A stretch of 64,000 nt of DNA from Streptomyces lateritius (GCF_014649715.1 NZ_BMTO01000010.1:183688-247687), one strand, 5' to 3'; numbered from the stretch's first letter, positions 52,362 to 60,157 are shown. The notes: a model not told the origin generated them from the sequence alone. Made by a program: numbers and translations.

Positions 52362-53117
52362 TCAGGACGCGAAGAGGCGGACGGGCCAGGCCGCGTGCTG
52401 CTCGGCGGTGATGTCGAGGAGGGGCGCGGACGCGGCGGGCAGGGCGTCGAGGCCCTGCCGGGCGGCGGTCGCGGCCACTTCGGCGACCCGGTCCATCTCG
52501 GGGGCGAGGCGGGCGAGGACGGCGGTGGCCTGGAAGGGGTCCAGGCCGAGGAGGCGTACCACGGCGGTGGCGGGGCCGCCGACCGTCTCGTAAGCGACAC
52601 AGTGGGCGGCGTCCTCGGGGCCGAGACCGGCGGCGCGGGCGGCGGCGCCGAGGACGACGGGCTGATGGGCGCCGCGCGGGAACGCGGCCGCGAGCGCGTC
52701 GAGTTCGGGGCAGGGCCAGGCCGCGCGGGCCGCCCGCATCATCTGCCGGCCGAGCTTGCGGGCGACGGTGCGCAGGACGGGTGACGGGGTCCGGGCGTCG
52801 GCGGCCTCGTCGAGCGCGTACGGGTCGAGTCCGAGCGCCGCCGCGGCGGCGAGGCCCGCCGCCGTGAGACCGCTGGTGTGCAGCCGGCCCCGGCAGAACG
52901 CGGCGAGGCTCGTCGCGTCCGTGATGCGGCCGGCCTTGACGGCGGCCTCGGCCCCGCCGGAGTGGGCGTGCCCGCCGGCGGGGAAGCGGCCGTCGGCAAG
53001 CACGAGGAGGGCGGCGCGGCCCCCGGCCGCGGCCCGTGGTGCGGGTCCGGGTGCCGGTGCGGCCTCCGTCCGGGCGGGTCCGGCGGTGGCTGGCGGGATC
53101 GTCGGTGCGGTGATCAT
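52362..53117 (-). CDS. ureF: Urease accessory protein UreF
   Basis: A 251-residue all-helical GTPase-activating partner of UreG. LADGRFPAGGHAHSGGAEAAVKAG is the family N-terminus and AHQPVVLGAAARAAGL a central landmark. The first 30 residues are Ala/Pro-rich. Its ATG shares one base with the ureC stop (TGATG), showing translational coupling. No ureE gene is present; UreF/UreG/UreD probably suffice. Confidence 0.92.
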   Translation of the reverse strand: MITAPTIPPATAGPARTEAAPAPGPAPRAAAGGRAALLVLADGRFPAGGHAHSGGAEAAVKAGRITDATSLAAFCRGRLHTSGLTAAGLAAAAALGLDPYALDEAADARTPSPVLRTVARKLGRQMMRAARAAWPCPELDALAAAFPRGAHQPVVLGAAARAAGLGPEDAAHCVAYETVGGPATAVVRLLGLDPFQATAVLARLAPEMDRVAEVAATAARQGLDALPAASAPLLDITAEQHAAWPVRLFAS

Positions 53118-54838
53118 CAGAAGAGGAAGTAGCGCTGGGCCATGGGCAGTTCGGCGGCGGGTGCGGGCTCGACCGGCTCGCCGTCGATCGTCACCGTGAA
53201 GGTGTCGGCGTCGACCTCGACCCGAGGCAGGGCGTCGTTCTCCCGCATGTCCGCCTTGGTGACCCGGCGGGTGCTGCCGATCGCCACGAACGCCTTGCCG
53301 ACCCCGAGCCGTTCGGGCAGGTCGTCCTCGATCGCGGCCCGGGCCGTGAAGTTGACCGATCCGGCGGCCGCCGCCTTGCCGAGCGCACCGAACATCGGAC
53401 GGGGCAGGACGGGCTGCGGGGTGGGGATGGAGGCGTTGGCGTCGCCCATCTGGGCGTAGGCGATCTGGCCGCCCTTGATGACGGTCTGCGGCTTCACCCC
53501 GAAGAACGCCGGATCCCACAGCACCAGGTCGGCGAGTTTGCCCGGCTCGACGGAGCCGATGAGGTGGTCCATGCCCTGGGCGACGGCGGGGTTGATCGTG
53601 TACTTGGCGACATAGCGGCGGGCCCGGTGGTTGTCCGCGCGGCCGTCGCCGGGCAGGGCGCCCCGGCGCTTCTTCATGACGTGCGCGGTCTGCCAGGTGC
53701 GCATGATCACCTCACCGATGCGGCCCATGGCCTGGGAGTCGGAGGAGATGATCGAGATGGCGCCGAGGTCGTGGAGGACGTCCTCGGCGGCGATGGTCGA
53801 GGGCCGGATGCGGGACTCGGCGAAGGCGAGGTCCTCGGGCACGGCGGGATTGAGGTGGTGACAGACCATCAGCATGTCGAGGTGTTCCTCGACGGTGTTG
53901 AGGGTGTGCGGCCGGGTCGGGTTGGTGGAGCTGGGCAGGACGTACGGCTCGGAGACGACGGTGATGATGTCGGGCGCGTGCCCGCCACCCGCTCCCTCGG
54001 TGTGGTATGCGTGGACGGTACGGCCCGCGATGGCGGCGAGGGTGTCCCCGACGAAGCCCGCCTCGTTCAAGGTGTCTGTATGGATGGCGAGTTGGGCGCC
54101 GGTCTCGTCGCAGACGTTCAGGCAGGCGTCGATGGCGGCCGGTGTCGCCCCCCAGTCCTCATGGATCTTGAAGCCGAGCGCTCCGCCCCTCAGTTGGGAG
54201 TGCATGGCCTCCCGGGACATGGTGTTGCCCTTGCCGAGCAGACCGATGTTGACGGGGAAGGTGTCCAGTGCCTCGAACATCCGGGCCATGTGCCAGGGGC
54301 CGGGGGTGATGGTGGTGGCCTTCGTCCCCTCGGCCGGGCCCGTGCCGCCGCCGACGAGGGTGGTGACGCCGGTGGCGAGCGCCTGGTCGACGAGGGTGGG
54401 CGAGATGAAGTGGACGTGGGCGTCGACGGCGCCCGCGGTGAGGATCTTCCCGTTGCCGGCGATGACCTCCGTCTCGGGGCCGATCACGAGGTCGGGGTGG
54501 ACGCCGTCCATGGTGTCGGGGTTGCCGGCCTTGCCGAGAGCGGTGATCCGGCCGTCGCGGATGCCGATGTCGGCCTTGACGACGCCCCAGTGGTCGAGGA
54601 CGACGGCGCCGGTGATGACGGTGTCGGGCGCGCCCTCGGCGCGGGTCGTCCGGGCTTGGCCCACCGACTCCCGGATGACCTTGCCGCCGCCGAAGACCGC
54701 CTCGTCGCCGGCGCGGCCGGGGCCGCCGCAGCGGTCCTCCTCGATCTCGACGAGCAGGTCGGTGTCGGCGAGCCGGACGCGGTCGCCGGTGGTGGGGCCG
54801 AACAGGTCGGCGTAGACGGCGCGGTGCAGGTCAGGCAC
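53117..54838 (-). CDS. ureC: Urease alpha subunit
   Basis: A 573-residue catalytic subunit hydrolysing urea to ammonia and carbamate. All nickel ligands are visible: H141 and H143 (AHVHF), the carbamylated K224 (LGFKIHEDWG), H253, H279 and D367 (SSDSQAMG), and the flap C326-H327 (MVCHHLN). Length is typical. GTG 54838 overlaps the ureB end by 8 nt. Confidence 0.97.
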   Translation of the reverse strand: MPDLHRAVYADLFGPTTGDRVRLADTDLLVEIEEDRCGGPGRAGDEAVFGGGKVIRESVGQARTTRAEGAPDTVITGAVVLDHWGVVKADIGIRDGRITALGKAGNPDTMDGVHPDLVIGPETEVIAGNGKILTAGAVDAHVHFISPTLVDQALATGVTTLVGGGTGPAEGTKATTITPGPWHMARMFEALDTFPVNIGLLGKGNTMSREAMHSQLRGGALGFKIHEDWGATPAAIDACLNVCDETGAQLAIHTDTLNEAGFVGDTLAAIAGRTVHAYHTEGAGGGHAPDIITVVSEPYVLPSSTNPTRPHTLNTVEEHLDMLMVCHHLNPAVPEDLAFAESRIRPSTIAAEDVLHDLGAISIISSDSQAMGRIGEVIMRTWQTAHVMKKRRGALPGDGRADNHRARRYVAKYTINPAVAQGMDHLIGSVEPGKLADLVLWDPAFFGVKPQTVIKGGQIAYAQMGDANASIPTPQPVLPRPMFGALGKAAAAGSVNFTARAAIEDDLPERLGVGKAFVAIGSTRRVTKADMRENDALPRVEVDADTFTVTIDGEPVEPAPAAELPMAQRYFLF

Positions 54839-55181
54839 GGTCGCCTCCGTCGGCGTCAGGGGTGGCGGAGGCTCCGTCGAGGGGGCCCGCGGTCTCGCCG
54901 CGCAGGCCGGGGACGACCCGCCGGCCCCTGAGGGGGACGAGTTCGATCTCGACGGGGATGCCGGGTTCGAAGCGCACGGCGGTCCCGGCGGCGATGTGCA
55001 GCCGCTGTCCGCGCGCGGCGGCGCGGTCGAAGTCGAGGCCGGGGTTGGCCTCGGCGAAGTGGTAGTGGGAGCCGACCTGGACGGGCCGGTCCGCGGCGTT
55101 GAGAACGGTGAGGCGGGTGACGGGGCGGCCCTCGTTGAGGGCGACGGGGCCGTCTCCGTGCAGGATCTCTCCGGGAATCAT
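54831..55181 (-). CDS. ureB: Urease beta subunit
   Basis: A 116-residue structural subunit. MIPGEILHGDG, RPVQVGSHYHFAEANPGLDFDRAAARGQRL and AAGTAVRFEPG are clear family landmarks. The C-terminal 25 residues form a low-complexity acidic tail. ATG 55181 is 16 nt after the end of ureA. Confidence 0.96.
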   Translation of the reverse strand: MIPGEILHGDGPVALNEGRPVTRLTVLNAADRPVQVGSHYHFAEANPGLDFDRAAARGQRLHIAAGTAVRFEPGIPVEIELVPLRGRRVVPGLRGETAGPLDGASATPDADGGDRA

Positions 55182-55197
55182 CGGCGCGCCTTCCCCG

Positions 55198-55500
55198 TCA
55201 GAGGATCGGGTCGTGGACGGTGACGAGCTTGGTGCCGTCGGGGAAGGTGGCTTCGACCTGCACGTCGTGGATCATCTCCGGGATGCCGTCCATGACGTCC
55301 TCGCGGGAGAGCACCTTGCGACCGGACGCCATGAGCTCGGCGACCGTACGGCCGTCCCGGGCGCCCTCCAGGATGTGGGAGGTGATCAGGGCGACGGCCT
55401 CGGGGTGGTTGAGCCTCACTCCGCGCGCTCTGCGCTTCTCGGCCACGTCCGCCGCCACATGAATGAGCAGGCGTTCCTGCTCGTGCGGGGTCAGTTGCAC
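55198..55500 (-). CDS. ureA: Urease gamma subunit
   Basis: A 100-residue structural subunit, first gene of the urease operon (order ureA-B-C-F-G-D). LTPHEQERLLIHVAADVAEKRR, LNHPEAVALI and VQVEATFPDGTKLVTVHDPI are family landmarks. GTG 55500 has GAGGTGGA about six bases upstream. A GlnR-like box lies about 125 nt upstream (55625-55644), in keeping with nitrogen control of urease in Streptomyces. Confidence 0.96.
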   Translation of the reverse strand: MQLTPHEQERLLIHVAADVAEKRRARGVRLNHPEAVALITSHILEGARDGRTVAELMASGRKVLSREDVMDGIPEMIHDVQVEATFPDGTKLVTVHDPIL

Positions 55501-55562
55501 GCTTCCACCTCACAGTCGTCCACCGGGCGGGTCTCCCGGACAGCAGCGGACGTTACCGATCT

Positions 55563-55577
55563 TCAACGCTCTGTTGA
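55563..55577. promoter_or_regulatory. Inverted repeat in the ureA leader
   Basis: TCAAC (55563-55567) and GTTGA (55573-55577) flank 5 bases, about 65 nt upstream of ureA. It may be an operator or a small hairpin in the leader. The evidence is weak. Confidence 0.3.
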
Positions 55578-55624
55578 GCTGCGGCGACGGGCTGCCGGGC
55601 CAGACATTGCACGTTAGGGCGCAA

Positions 55625-55644
55625 GTTTTTCCGGCGCGTTAACT
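55625..55644 (-). promoter_or_regulatory. Candidate GlnR box upstream of ureA
   Basis: Read on the minus strand, this is AGTTAACGCGCCGGAAAAAC. It resembles the first half of the Streptomyces GlnR consensus gTnAc-n6-GaAAc, with TTAAC, six bases and GAAAA. A second TTAAC-like element (CTAAC) follows. GlnR is known to control ureA in Streptomyces. Both half sites are imperfect, so this is a candidate only. Confidence 0.35.
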
Positions 55645-55731
55645 GTGGCTTTGCGTGCCCATGGTCATGACCCCGGGCGGGACCGCATACCGCGGCCGCG
55701 CCGCGTCCCGGAGGCGGGTCGTATACGGCCG

Positions 55732-56019
55732 CTACGTGCCGGGCTCGCGATGGTGGGCGGCGATGCCGAAGCGGCCCTGTTCGCCCGGAGCTGACGCGGC
55801 GCCGCCGATGCGGGAGACCGAACTGATCACCCGCTCCTCCGCCGCTTCACGCTCCCGGGCCTCCGCCTCCTCGAGTCGTTGCAGGTCAGCGGCGGAGACG
55901 AGCGCCACGAGCGGCTTTCCGTGCCGGGTCACGACCACCCGCTCGTCGCCGTACACCACGCGGTTGATCAGGTCGGCGAGCTCTGCCCGTGCTTGCGTCA
56001 CCGGAATCTCGTAGGCCAT
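55732..56019 (-). CDS. Orphan Phd/YefM-family antitoxin
   Basis: A 95-residue Phd/YefM-type DNA-binding antitoxin: AYEIPVTQARAELADLINRVVYGDERVVVTRHGKPLVALVSAADL gives the full N-terminal dimer and DNA-binding fold. A toxin gene (RelE/YoeB or Doc) would be expected just downstream, but 231 nt without an open frame separate it from ureA, so it is an orphan. ATG 56019 matches where family sequences begin; ATG 56028 is also possible, and AGGAG lies too close to 56019 to help. TGTAC(A/G) hexamers upstream match the YefM operator motif. Confidence 0.8.
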   Translation of the reverse strand: MAYEIPVTQARAELADLINRVVYGDERVVVTRHGKPLVALVSAADLQRLEEAEAREREAAEERVISSVSRIGGAASAPGEQGRFGIAAHHREPGT

Positions 56020-56037
56020 GCTCCTCATCTTACGGTC

Positions 56038-56052
56038 TGTACGTCCTGTACA
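56038..56052. promoter_or_regulatory. YefM-type operator hexamers TGTACG and TGTACA
   Basis: TGTACG (56038-56043) and TGTACA (56047-56052) lie 19-33 nt upstream of the antitoxin start. E. coli YefM binds TGTACA-containing repeats to repress its own operon. The site is also only 46 nt upstream of the divergent clpP, so binding could affect both. Confidence 0.55.
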
Positions 56053-56097
56053 TTTTTACCGAGCGCGAAGCCCCCGCGCGGCAAGGAGTGATGCACC

Positions 56098-56718
56098 ATG
56101 CACGCCCGCTACGTCCTGCCCGAGTTCACCGAGCGCACCAGTTTCGGCAGCCGGACCCTCGACCCCTACTCGAAGCTGCTCGAGGAGCGGATCGTCTTCC
56201 TCGGGACCCCCGTCGACGAGACCTCGGCCAACGACGTCATCGCCCAGTTCCTCCACCTGGAGTACGCCGACCCGGACCGGGACATCTCGCTTTACATCAA
56301 CTCCCCCGGCGGTTCGCTCAGCGCCATGTCCGCGATCTACGACACGATGCAGGTCGTCACCTGCGACGTGGAGACCATCTGCCTGGGCCAGGCGGCCTCC
56401 ACCGCCGCCGTCCTGCTCGCGGCCGGAGCGCCCGGCAAGCGGCTCGCGCTGCCCGGCGCCCGCGTGGTGCTCCAGCAGCCCTCGATGGGCGAGCCGTTGC
56501 AGGGACAGCCGAGCGATCTCGACATCCAGGCGCGAGAACTGCTGCGGCTGCGCGCGATGGTGGCCGGCATGCTCGCCACCCACACCGGCCGGAGCCCCGA
56601 GCGGGTCGACGCCGACTTCGACCGGGCCACCGTCCTCGACGCCCCGGCCGCCGTCGCCTACGGCCTGGTCGACCACGTGATCCAGAACCGCGGGGCGGTC
56701 GGCGGCGGGGGCCGGTGA
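56098..56718 (+). CDS. clpP: ClpP-family protein with a broken catalytic triad
   Basis: A 206-residue ClpP fold. LYINSPGGSLSAMSAIYDTMQ and GQAAS are clear, and S101 keeps the nucleophile position (GQAASTAA, normally GQAASMGA). The His of the (H)QP motif is Gln: RVVLQQPSMG (Q126). The catalytic Asp position (the DR of E. coli ERDRF) aligns with A177 in DFDRATVLDAP. It should be catalytically weak or dead alone, as in plastid ClpR or other regulatory ClpP subunits. Streptomyces has several ClpP paralogues, including a single-gene clpP5, which this may be. It has GGAG upstream of the ATG. A mixed barrel with an active ClpP is inferred, not shown. Confidence 0.88.
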   Translation: MHARYVLPEFTERTSFGSRTLDPYSKLLEERIVFLGTPVDETSANDVIAQFLHLEYADPDRDISLYINSPGGSLSAMSAIYDTMQVVTCDVETICLGQAASTAAVLLAAGAPGKRLALPGARVVLQQPSMGEPLQGQPSDLDIQARELLRLRAMVAGMLATHTGRSPERVDADFDRATVLDAPAAVAYGLVDHVIQNRGAVGGGGR

Positions 56719-56725
56719 CCCGGAC

Positions 56726-57031
56726 ATGGCCCCCGAACTGCCGCCGTTGCCCGCCCTCACGCGTGCCGAGGGCGAGTTCATCGCCGCCTATCTCGAGGTG
56801 GTCGACCTGCTGGGGAGGATCAATCCATCCAGAACGTCACATACTTATGGGGCCTTGCGAGCCGCCCAGACGCTGGTGAGCCGGGCGACGGCGCTGCGCG
56901 ACGCACTGACGGTGATGCACGCGCGCGGCGAGAGCGAGGTGCACGCGGAGACCCTGGCCCGCGCGCTGCGCGTCCTGGGCGGGGAGCGCCGGACGGACCG
57001 GGTCACCCTCCCGGGAGCATCGATGAGTTGA
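56726..57031 (+). CDS. Small hypothetical protein after clpP
   Basis: A 101-residue, largely helical protein with no recognised domain: Glu/Leu-rich N-terminus (LTRAEGEFIAAYLEVVDLLGR), an Ala-rich middle and an Arg-rich C-terminus. It starts 7 nt after clpP, so it is probably co-transcribed and might be a ClpP partner. G/C bias at third positions is good except for residues 32-43. Confidence 0.55.
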   Translation: MAPELPPLPALTRAEGEFIAAYLEVVDLLGRINPSRTSHTYGALRAAQTLVSRATALRDALTVMHARGESEVHAETLARALRVLGGERRTDRVTLPGASMS

Positions 57032-57350
57032 CATTCCCGCGTGTCGTGTCGAGGTCCACTCGGACCAGCGAAGCCGCAGAAACCCTCCCTCGTTCGGCGT
57101 AGTAGATGAATCGACTTATGTACGGGGTGAGTTGCGCAGCGGGTGTACACATCTGGTCGAATCGGCTGCTCCAGCCCTGGTACGGGGCTCGTAGGCGAAC
57201 CTTCCGAAGATCACGAAACATGTCTGTCCACCCGAATGGATCAGTCGTGAGGAGCCTCACATATCGCCGTTTCAACTCGGTTTTCGACCAGGTTGTGGGT
57301 CAAGATCCCTGACGACGACAAGCCCCCGCCACCGCGGCGGGGCGGTCCGG
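57032..57350. other. Gene-free 319-nt stretch upstream of a riboswitch
   Basis: This interval is markedly less GC-rich than the rest. Open frames on either strand have poor third-position bias, and I see no gene. It holds a perfect 14-bp palindrome (57247-57260) and probably the promoter of the NlpC/P60 transcript. No convincing -10/-35 pair was found. Confidence 0.5.
57247..57260. promoter_or_regulatory. Perfect 14-bp palindrome GTGAGGAGCCTCAC
   Basis: GTGAGG, two bases, then CCTCAC lies about 100 nt upstream of the riboswitch, in a less GC-rich stretch. It could bind a dimeric regulator of the nlpC/p60 promoter. There is no supporting match to a known box. Confidence 0.4.
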
Positions 57351-57536
57351 GCGGACGCCGAGTCCTGCCGCTGTCCCGGATGTCTGGTCGACAGGAGTGG
57401 ATCGGCAGGAGTGGAGGACCCAGGCAGTACGGGACGACCGAGCAGTGGGGCCGTTCCTCGGGGTGAAGCCGCAGCCGCGGCCGGGCAACTTCGCCAGCCC
57501 GAACCCGACAGGTCATCCTTCACAGGCGGCTGACGA
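57351..57536 (+). ncRNA. c-di-AMP riboswitch (ydaO-yuaA type)
   Basis: The leader of the NlpC/P60 gene matches ydaO-yuaA aptamers seen before Streptomyces cell-wall hydrolase genes. Conserved blocks are GCCGAGTCCTGCC (57357-57369), GAGGACCCAGGCA (57414-57426), GGGGTGAAGCCGC (57460-57472) and CCGAACCCGACAGGTCATC (from 57499). The P1 stem is visible: GCCG (57357-57360) plus CCTG (57364-57367) pair with CAGG (57523-57526) plus CGGC (57527-57530). In Streptomyces such riboswitches act as OFF switches, stopping hydrolase expression when c-di-AMP is high. Confidence 0.85.
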
Positions 57537-57546
57537 AGGGTTGCGC

Positions 57547-58023
57547 ATGACTGCGCAGATTCATGTCCCGTCCCTGTTCTCCCGGGCCGGAGCCGTCTCG
57601 GCTCTCACCCTCGCCGCCGTCGGCGGGACGATGCTGGCGCCAGGCGCCGCACCGGAGGCCCAGGCCGCCACCTCGTACGCGGGCAAGGCCCTCGACGTGG
57701 CGGCCTCGAAGAAGGGATCGCCCTACAAGTACGGAGCGGCCGGCCCGTCCCGGTTCGACTGCTCGGGGCTCACGCTCTACTCGTACAAGAAGGCGGGCAA
57801 GTCACTGCCCCGAACCGCGCAGCAGCAGTACAACAAGACCCGGCACATCTCCGCGTCCAGCCGGCAGAAGGGGGACCTGGTCTTCTTCCACTCCGGCGGG
57901 AGGGTGTACCACGTGGGCATCTACGCCGGCAGCGGCAAGATCTGGCACTCTCCGAAGAGGGGTTCCTGGGTGAAGCTGGACAAGATCTGGTCGTCCAAGG
58001 TCTATTACGGCCGGGTCCGCTGA
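57547..58023 (+). CDS. Secreted NlpC/P60 peptidoglycan hydrolase
   Basis: A 158-residue secreted endopeptidase. Signal peptide residues 1-40 end at AQAAT; the NlpC/P60 domain has the catalytic Cys in RFDCSGLTLYSYKKAGK, His in VYHVGIYAG and a further His in IWHSPK. It cuts stem peptides of peptidoglycan. The riboswitch leader ties it to c-di-AMP. ATG 57547 follows GAAGGG. Single-domain and small, it is likely one of several paralogues. Confidence 0.9.
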   Translation: MTAQIHVPSLFSRAGAVSALTLAAVGGTMLAPGAAPEAQAATSYAGKALDVAASKKGSPYKYGAAGPSRFDCSGLTLYSYKKAGKSLPRTAQQQYNKTRHISASSRQKGDLVFFHSGGRVYHVGIYAGSGKIWHSPKRGSWVKLDKIWSSKVYYGRVR

Positions 58024-58051
58024 CCCACTGACCGACGACTGATGTGCCGAG

Positions 58052-58075
58052 GGGTGCGGGGGCGCCACCGCACCC
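58052..58075. terminator. Hairpin between convergent nlpC/p60 and lysE genes
   Basis: GGGTGCGG (58052-58059) and CCGCACCC (58068-58075) pair over an 8-nt loop in the spacer between two facing genes. Confidence 0.65.
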
Positions 58076-58092
58076 TCTCGCGCGGGTCCCGC

Positions 58093-58722
58093 TCACTTCC
58101 CCGCGAGCGGGGCCGACAGGAGCGTCAGCCCCAGGGCGGCCAGCGCGCCGCCGGTCACCCCCTGCACGGTCCGTGCCTGCCGTGGACGCCGCAGCCGGTG
58201 GCCGAGGCGGTCCACGAGCACGGCGACCAGGGGAAACCAGAGCAGAGCCAGCACCACCACGATCGACGCCAGCATCAGTGTGCGCGGCAGCACCGCGGCG
58301 CCGTCCGGTACGAACTGGGGCAGCAGACTCAGAAAGAGCACCGGTGCCTTGGGGTTCAGCACATTGGTCAGGAACCCCCGGCGCAGTGCGCGCCCGGCCC
58401 CCGCCTCCCCCGCGGTGTCGGCCGGCGTTCTCCCGGTCGCCCGCAGGGCGCCGCGCAGCGCCTGGACGCCGAGACAGAGGATGTACGCGCCGCCCGCGAT
58501 CTGCAGCACGCGGTAGAGCACCGGCACGGCGATCAGCACGGCCGCCAGGCCGGCCACCGCCAGCGCCGTATGGACAAGGAGTCCGCCCGCCACCCCGACG
58601 GCGCAGGCCAGCCCCGCGCCCCGCGAGGCGAGCGCACTGCGTACCACGACCGTGAAGTCGGCGCCCGGCATGGCCACCATGCCCGCCGCGACGCCGATGA
58701 AGGCGATCAGCTGTCCGTCCAT
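58093..58722 (-). CDS. LysE-family amino-acid exporter
   Basis: A 209-residue membrane protein with six predicted helices. AAGMVAMPGADFTVVVRSAL and FLTNVLNPKAPVLFLSLLPQF are LysE/RhtB signatures. It probably exports an amino acid or analogue. It is divergent from a LysR regulator gene 73 nt away, as in lysE-lysG systems, which gives a likely regulator. Confidence 0.88.
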   Translation of the reverse strand: MDGQLIAFIGVAAGMVAMPGADFTVVVRSALASRGAGLACAVGVAGGLLVHTALAVAGLAAVLIAVPVLYRVLQIAGGAYILCLGVQALRGALRATGRTPADTAGEAGAGRALRRGFLTNVLNPKAPVLFLSLLPQFVPDGAAVLPRTLMLASIVVVLALLWFPLVAVLVDRLGHRLRRPRQARTVQGVTGGALAALGLTLLSAPLAGK

Positions 58723-58795
58723 GGGCCTCAGCGTGCACCAGCCCAGCCTTTAGCATGTATGTGCAATCTTCTGGGTCGGTCCAAAGGAATCCTTT

Positions 58796-59713
58796 ATGCA
58801 GGATCTGGTGCGGCTCGCGGCGCTGGTGGCGGTCGCCGAGGACGGTTCCATCACCCGGGCCGCCGCCCGTCTCGGATACACCGCCCCGGCGCTCTCGCAG
58901 CAGCTCGCGAAGCTGGAGCGGGAGGCGGGTGCGGCCCTGCTCGTACGCCATCACCGCGGCGCGCGTCTGACGGCGGCGGGCGAACTGCTCGTCACACGGG
59001 CGCGTCGGGTCCTGGACGAGATGGACCGGGCCCGTCACGAACTGGCTCGGCTCAGCGGCCTCTCCGGCGGGCGGCTGCGGGTCGGCACGTTCACCACGGT
59101 GGGCATCCATCTGCTGCCACCGGTGCTCAGCGCGTTCCGGCGGGCCCATCCGGACGTGGAGATGACGGTCGCCGAGTACGAGCCGCCGGGCGGGGTGCTC
59201 GCCGTGGCCGGGGGCGAGGTGGATCTGGCCCTGACCCATGCCTACGAGCCGGCGCAGTCCGCTCCGCTGCCGCCAGGGGTCGAACTCGAGCCCTTGCTGG
59301 CCGAGGAGTTGGTCCTGGTCACCGCGCCCGGTCACGTACTGGCCGGTGGCTCGGGCCGGCTGCCGATCGAGGAGCTGGCGGGCCAGCCGTTGATCAGCAG
59401 CGCGCCGGACCACGCACCGCGACGGGGGGTCGAGGGCGAGCTCGCCCGGATCGGCGCGACCCCGGCGGTGGTCTGCCGCACGCCGGGATACGCGCTCGTG
59501 TGCGCGCTGGTCAGCGCCGGGCTCGGAGTGGCGGTCGTGCCGGAGATGGTCGCCGCGATGGCGGCGACGCCGCTGGGTGTACGGGCGTTGGAGCCGACGT
59601 CGTTCCGGCGGACGATCTCGGTGGCGCACCGCGGCACGGAGTCGGGACCTGCGGCCCAGTCCCTCCGGGCCCTTCTGCGGGGTGGTTTCGCACGGGCGTC
59701 GCCGGCCCGGTGA
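58796..59713 (+). CDS. LysR-family transcriptional regulator
   Basis: A 305-residue LTTR. The N-terminal HTH spans residues 3-60 (LVAVAEDGSITRAAARLGYTAPALSQQLAKLER), followed by a substrate-binding domain (GRLRVGTFTTVGIHLLP through VSAGLGVAVVPEM). It is likely to activate the divergent lysE exporter in response to an amino acid. The spacer may hold a T-N11-A box, though I see no perfect one. Confidence 0.9.
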   Translation: MQDLVRLAALVAVAEDGSITRAAARLGYTAPALSQQLAKLEREAGAALLVRHHRGARLTAAGELLVTRARRVLDEMDRARHELARLSGLSGGRLRVGTFTTVGIHLLPPVLSAFRRAHPDVEMTVAEYEPPGGVLAVAGGEVDLALTHAYEPAQSAPLPPGVELEPLLAEELVLVTAPGHVLAGGSGRLPIEELAGQPLISSAPDHAPRRGVEGELARIGATPAVVCRTPGYALVCALVSAGLGVAVVPEMVAAMAATPLGVRALEPTSFRRTISVAHRGTESGPAAQSLRALLRGGFARASPAR

Positions 59714-59728
59714 CGGACGCCGTCGTCG

Positions 59729-60157
59729 TCAGCCGGCGGCGGCCGTCCACGGGAGGTCGATCCAGACGGTCTTGCCGCCCTGGTCGGTCGGCGTGACCGA
59801 CAGGCGGCCGCCCGCCTCGGCGGCCAGGAAGCGGATGATGACCATGCCCCGGCCGTTGTCCTGCTGCACCGCCGCGGGGAGCCGCCGGGGCGGGCGCGGA
59901 TGGCTGTCGGTGACGCCGATGCGGAGCTGTTCCTCGCGCTCCAGACGGATGTCGACGGTGAACGTGGGCGACTGTCCGAGAGTGTGCTGGACGGCGTTGG
60001 TCGCCAGCTCCGAGACGATCAGCCGGACCGTGTCGGCGGTGTCACTTCCCCCGGCGAGCCCCCAACCGCTCAGGACGTCGGCGACGTACCTCCGGGCGGC
60101 GGGCACCGAGGCGGGATCGCTCGGCAGAGTGACGGTTGCTTCCTGGTGGTCTGCCAT
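59729..60157 (-). CDS. HATPase anti-sigma/ATP-binding protein (RsbW-like)
   Basis: A 142-residue single-domain histidine-kinase-like ATPase (HATPase_c_2). The N-box is SELATNAVQHT and the G1 box is DNGRGM with a final GGKTVWIDLPW. Streptomyces has dozens of these; some are anti-sigma or anti-anti-sigma regulators in development and stress. No partner gene lies near. Confidence 0.85.
   Translation of the reverse strand: MADHQEATVTLPSDPASVPAARRYVADVLSGWGLAGGSDTADTVRLIVSELATNAVQHTLGQSPTFTVDIRLEREEQLRIGVTDSHPRPPRRLPAAVQQDNGRGMVIIRFLAAEAGGRLSVTPTDQGGKTVWIDLPWTAAAG

Noticed and set aside
50901..55500. Urease operon thought incomplete because ureE is absent
   Set aside because: Actinobacterial urease clusters commonly consist of ureABCFGD without ureE, so nothing is missing.
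57003..57275. 90-residue minus-strand frame before the riboswitch
   Set aside because: Poor third-position bias, lower GC, no family likeness and overlap with the end of the preceding gene; probably non-coding.
57397..57546. Upstream extension of the NlpC/P60 gene to 57397
   Set aside because: It would translate part of the conserved riboswitch; the signal peptide begins at 57547, which also has a ribosome binding site.
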